A DNA stretch of 64,000 nucleotides from Ferruginibacter lapsinanis (GTDB lineage Bacteria; Bacteroidota; Bacteroidia; Chitinophagales; Chitinophagaceae): NCBI RefSeq assembly GCF_020783315.1, contig NZ_CP086063.1, positions 1,550,001 through 1,614,000 on the forward strand, read 5' to 3'. Below the pieces are notes generated by a model. The model saw only the letters and a list, made by a program, of their open reading frames with translations, made no database searches and was not told the DNA's origin. Position 1 is the first letter of the stretch; each line of letters starts with the position of its first letter. The translations under genes and the position numbers were made by a program. Of this stretch, positions 63,801 to 64,000 are shown piece by piece.

Positions 63801-64000
63801 GTGGCGTTTCTGGAAAGATTTACAAAAGTTCTTACATACGGCTCCTCACATTTCATCGATCCCATAAATTTTGATACAGCAGGTTTTATGTAAATATATT
63901 TTTTGAAGACGATTGTATCAGTGCATCCCCCATTCATTGCTACCAAACGAACAGTCATCCAGCCGGTATCTTTATAAGAATGTTTTGGATCTTTTTCATT
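60884..64000 (-). CDS. PKD-repeat protein with gliding-associated (CHU_C, T9SS type B) C-terminal domain, 5' end cut off
   Basis: At least 1038 aa, continuing beyond the right edge, since the frame stays open to base 64000 through another PKD strand (PKHSYKDTGWMTVRLVAMN). About eight full PKD repeats follow (WDFGDGTTSTENSPAHTYP, WNFGDGSKRID and WNYGDGVIDTLGN are examples). Three Ig-like modules come next, with CRGQAVTL, CFGQAKRL and VVVGQSVTI starts. The last 95 residues are the CHU_C domain (FMPNLFTPNRDGVNDIFYPRG, then FSRWGETIFEKNNF and YGWDGTFKGQ), a type B sorting signal for type IX secretion. A long surface adhesin-like protein is expected. A second PKD giant lies at 47335-51276. Confidence 0.9.
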   Translation of the reverse strand, partial: NEKDPKHSYKDTGWMTVRLVAMNGGCTDTIVFKKYIYIKPAVSKFMGSMKCEEPYVRTFVNLSRNATRFLWDFGDGTTSTENSPAHTYPRNGDFDVTLFVWNDSTGCDHSSTKAAKILTTIPSFSASRTDACRDEKIYFTSPLDMSDVFNFSWNFGDGSKRIDTSSNKVWHIYKEPGLYTVTLTTTNILNCRDTLIKTNYINITAPKANFAITDTIVCVNSPALFDDNSSKGGNAVLQKWIWNYGDGVIDTLGNQSFIHAFKRAGKYPISLKLIDSKGCRDSLAIPSAIQIIKVDAKFSLSDTIACPNSPVKFTAPATNPGNTYLWDFGDGNTSTTQTPIHNYSNEGLYTVKLFVKNSNGCEDSSKIINAIRIARTVANFKMSDSFRTCPPLIIQFTNFSVNAREEYWDFGDNSSTNVHNPTHFYTYPGVYTATLYSKGPGGCIDTMQKKITVTGPRGTLTYDPLRSCKPYDVNFKISSTDAVSYIWDFDNGNTLANKDSIINYHYQDSGIFIPKIILIDNVGCKVPVAGKDTIVNVFAAPSFKFPNNIICTQTDINFTNTTITNDIILTYFWDFGDNTTSAEKNPIHQYKIPGLYYPTLTVTTRFGCSGQYQTPIPVKVVPSSGIEILSNGNGCTPLTAKLSGSSTEEVASFISWHWDMGNEKTSDLQTPPDQVYNTAGVYTITLTAINSNGCAKTVQKVIEAYATPVIKVSQDTLLCRGQAVTLHASGASKYSWLSNRGLIKDTTSSITTIPAVSTKYIVTGSSLEGCNANSSISVNVKQPLSITYSQPDKLCFGQAKRLEANGADNYEWSPAYGLSCTNTANPTAKPDSSITYRVIGSDETGCFKDTGYIKLTVYPMPTVEAGENKTVVVGQSVTIQPKISSDVTQVTWTPQTNVISSSNDLPALTVKPKETSQYTVEVKNRGGCKATDNVTVFVICNGTNVFMPNLFTPNRDGVNDIFYPRGTGLYKIKNLRIFSRWGETIFEKNNFNSNDASYGWDGTFKGQKLNSETFVYTIQIVCDNNEVLDLNGTVFLAN

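Overview
The window is chromosomal DNA from a member of the Bacteroidota, most likely family Chitinophagaceae. The basis is low GC, TAnnTTTG-type -7 promoter elements, few Shine-Dalgarno sequences, gliding/type IX secretion genes (gldF, gldG, and both type A and type B C-terminal sorting domains), a MurF-alanine racemase fusion, PKD-rich surface proteins and a CarboxypepD_reg-type TonB receptor. The family-level placement is inference; the phylum is well supported. Nearly all of it reads as core genome. I see no insertion sequence, phage, CRISPR array or plasmid function, and no gene-free stretch longer than 300 bases.

Layout. 1-5 kb: nadE (cut by the left edge), rsgA, a leftward trio (gamma-carbonic-anhydrase-like protein, small lipoprotein, 100-aa protein), then a class III aminotransferase and a YiiX-like permuted papain-fold protein. 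6.1-10.7 kb: a six-gene locus (two small membrane proteins, a winged-helix regulator, a Coq4-like protein, a DUF4173-like membrane protein and a Cys/His-bearing membrane protein). Two copies of the same operator-like palindrome, ACTTTG-N5-CAAAGT, control its two transcription units. This is the best candidate here for an undescribed system. 11-19 kb: a large outer-membrane beta-propeller/barrel protein, an MBL hydrolase, methylmalonyl-CoA epimerase, iscS-iscU-iscA and a T9SS type A cargo protein. 19.5-26 kb: an envelope operon gldF-gldG-terC-murF/alr-lspA. 26-38 kb: a modular lipoprotein, fumC (with a decayed copy of its 3' end 2 kb away), a galactan-degrading GH53-GH2-NlpC/P60 operon, a leftward gltX-B12-binding protein-enoyl-CoA hydratase operon, a lipoprotein and a polysaccharide deacetylase. 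38-47 kb: tatD, tRNA-Ser(GGA), pth, an FAH-family hydrolase, tRNA-Met(CAT), a TonB receptor, and a leftward four-gene operon (two secreted unknowns, VF530-family protein, aminotransferase). 47-64 kb: a PKD/IgGFc-binding-like giant, a small membrane-tailed secreted protein, icd, a GNAT, thyA-folA, a SAM methyltransferase, a three-gene proton-translocating transhydrogenase, a Dabb protein, a phytase-like lipoprotein and a PKD/CHU_C giant cut by the right edge.

Functional themes. One theme is cell-envelope building and surface display (Gld, MurF/Alr, LspA, T9SS cargo, PKD proteins, TonB receptor, deacetylase, NlpC/P60). Another is central metabolism and redox (fumC, icd, transhydrogenase, nadE, methylmalonyl-CoA epimerase and the B12-binding domain). 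The rest is translation and folate housekeeping (gltX, pth, rsgA, two tRNAs, thyA-folA). Many genes are separated by strong hairpin terminators, several of them near-perfect palindromes serving convergent genes.
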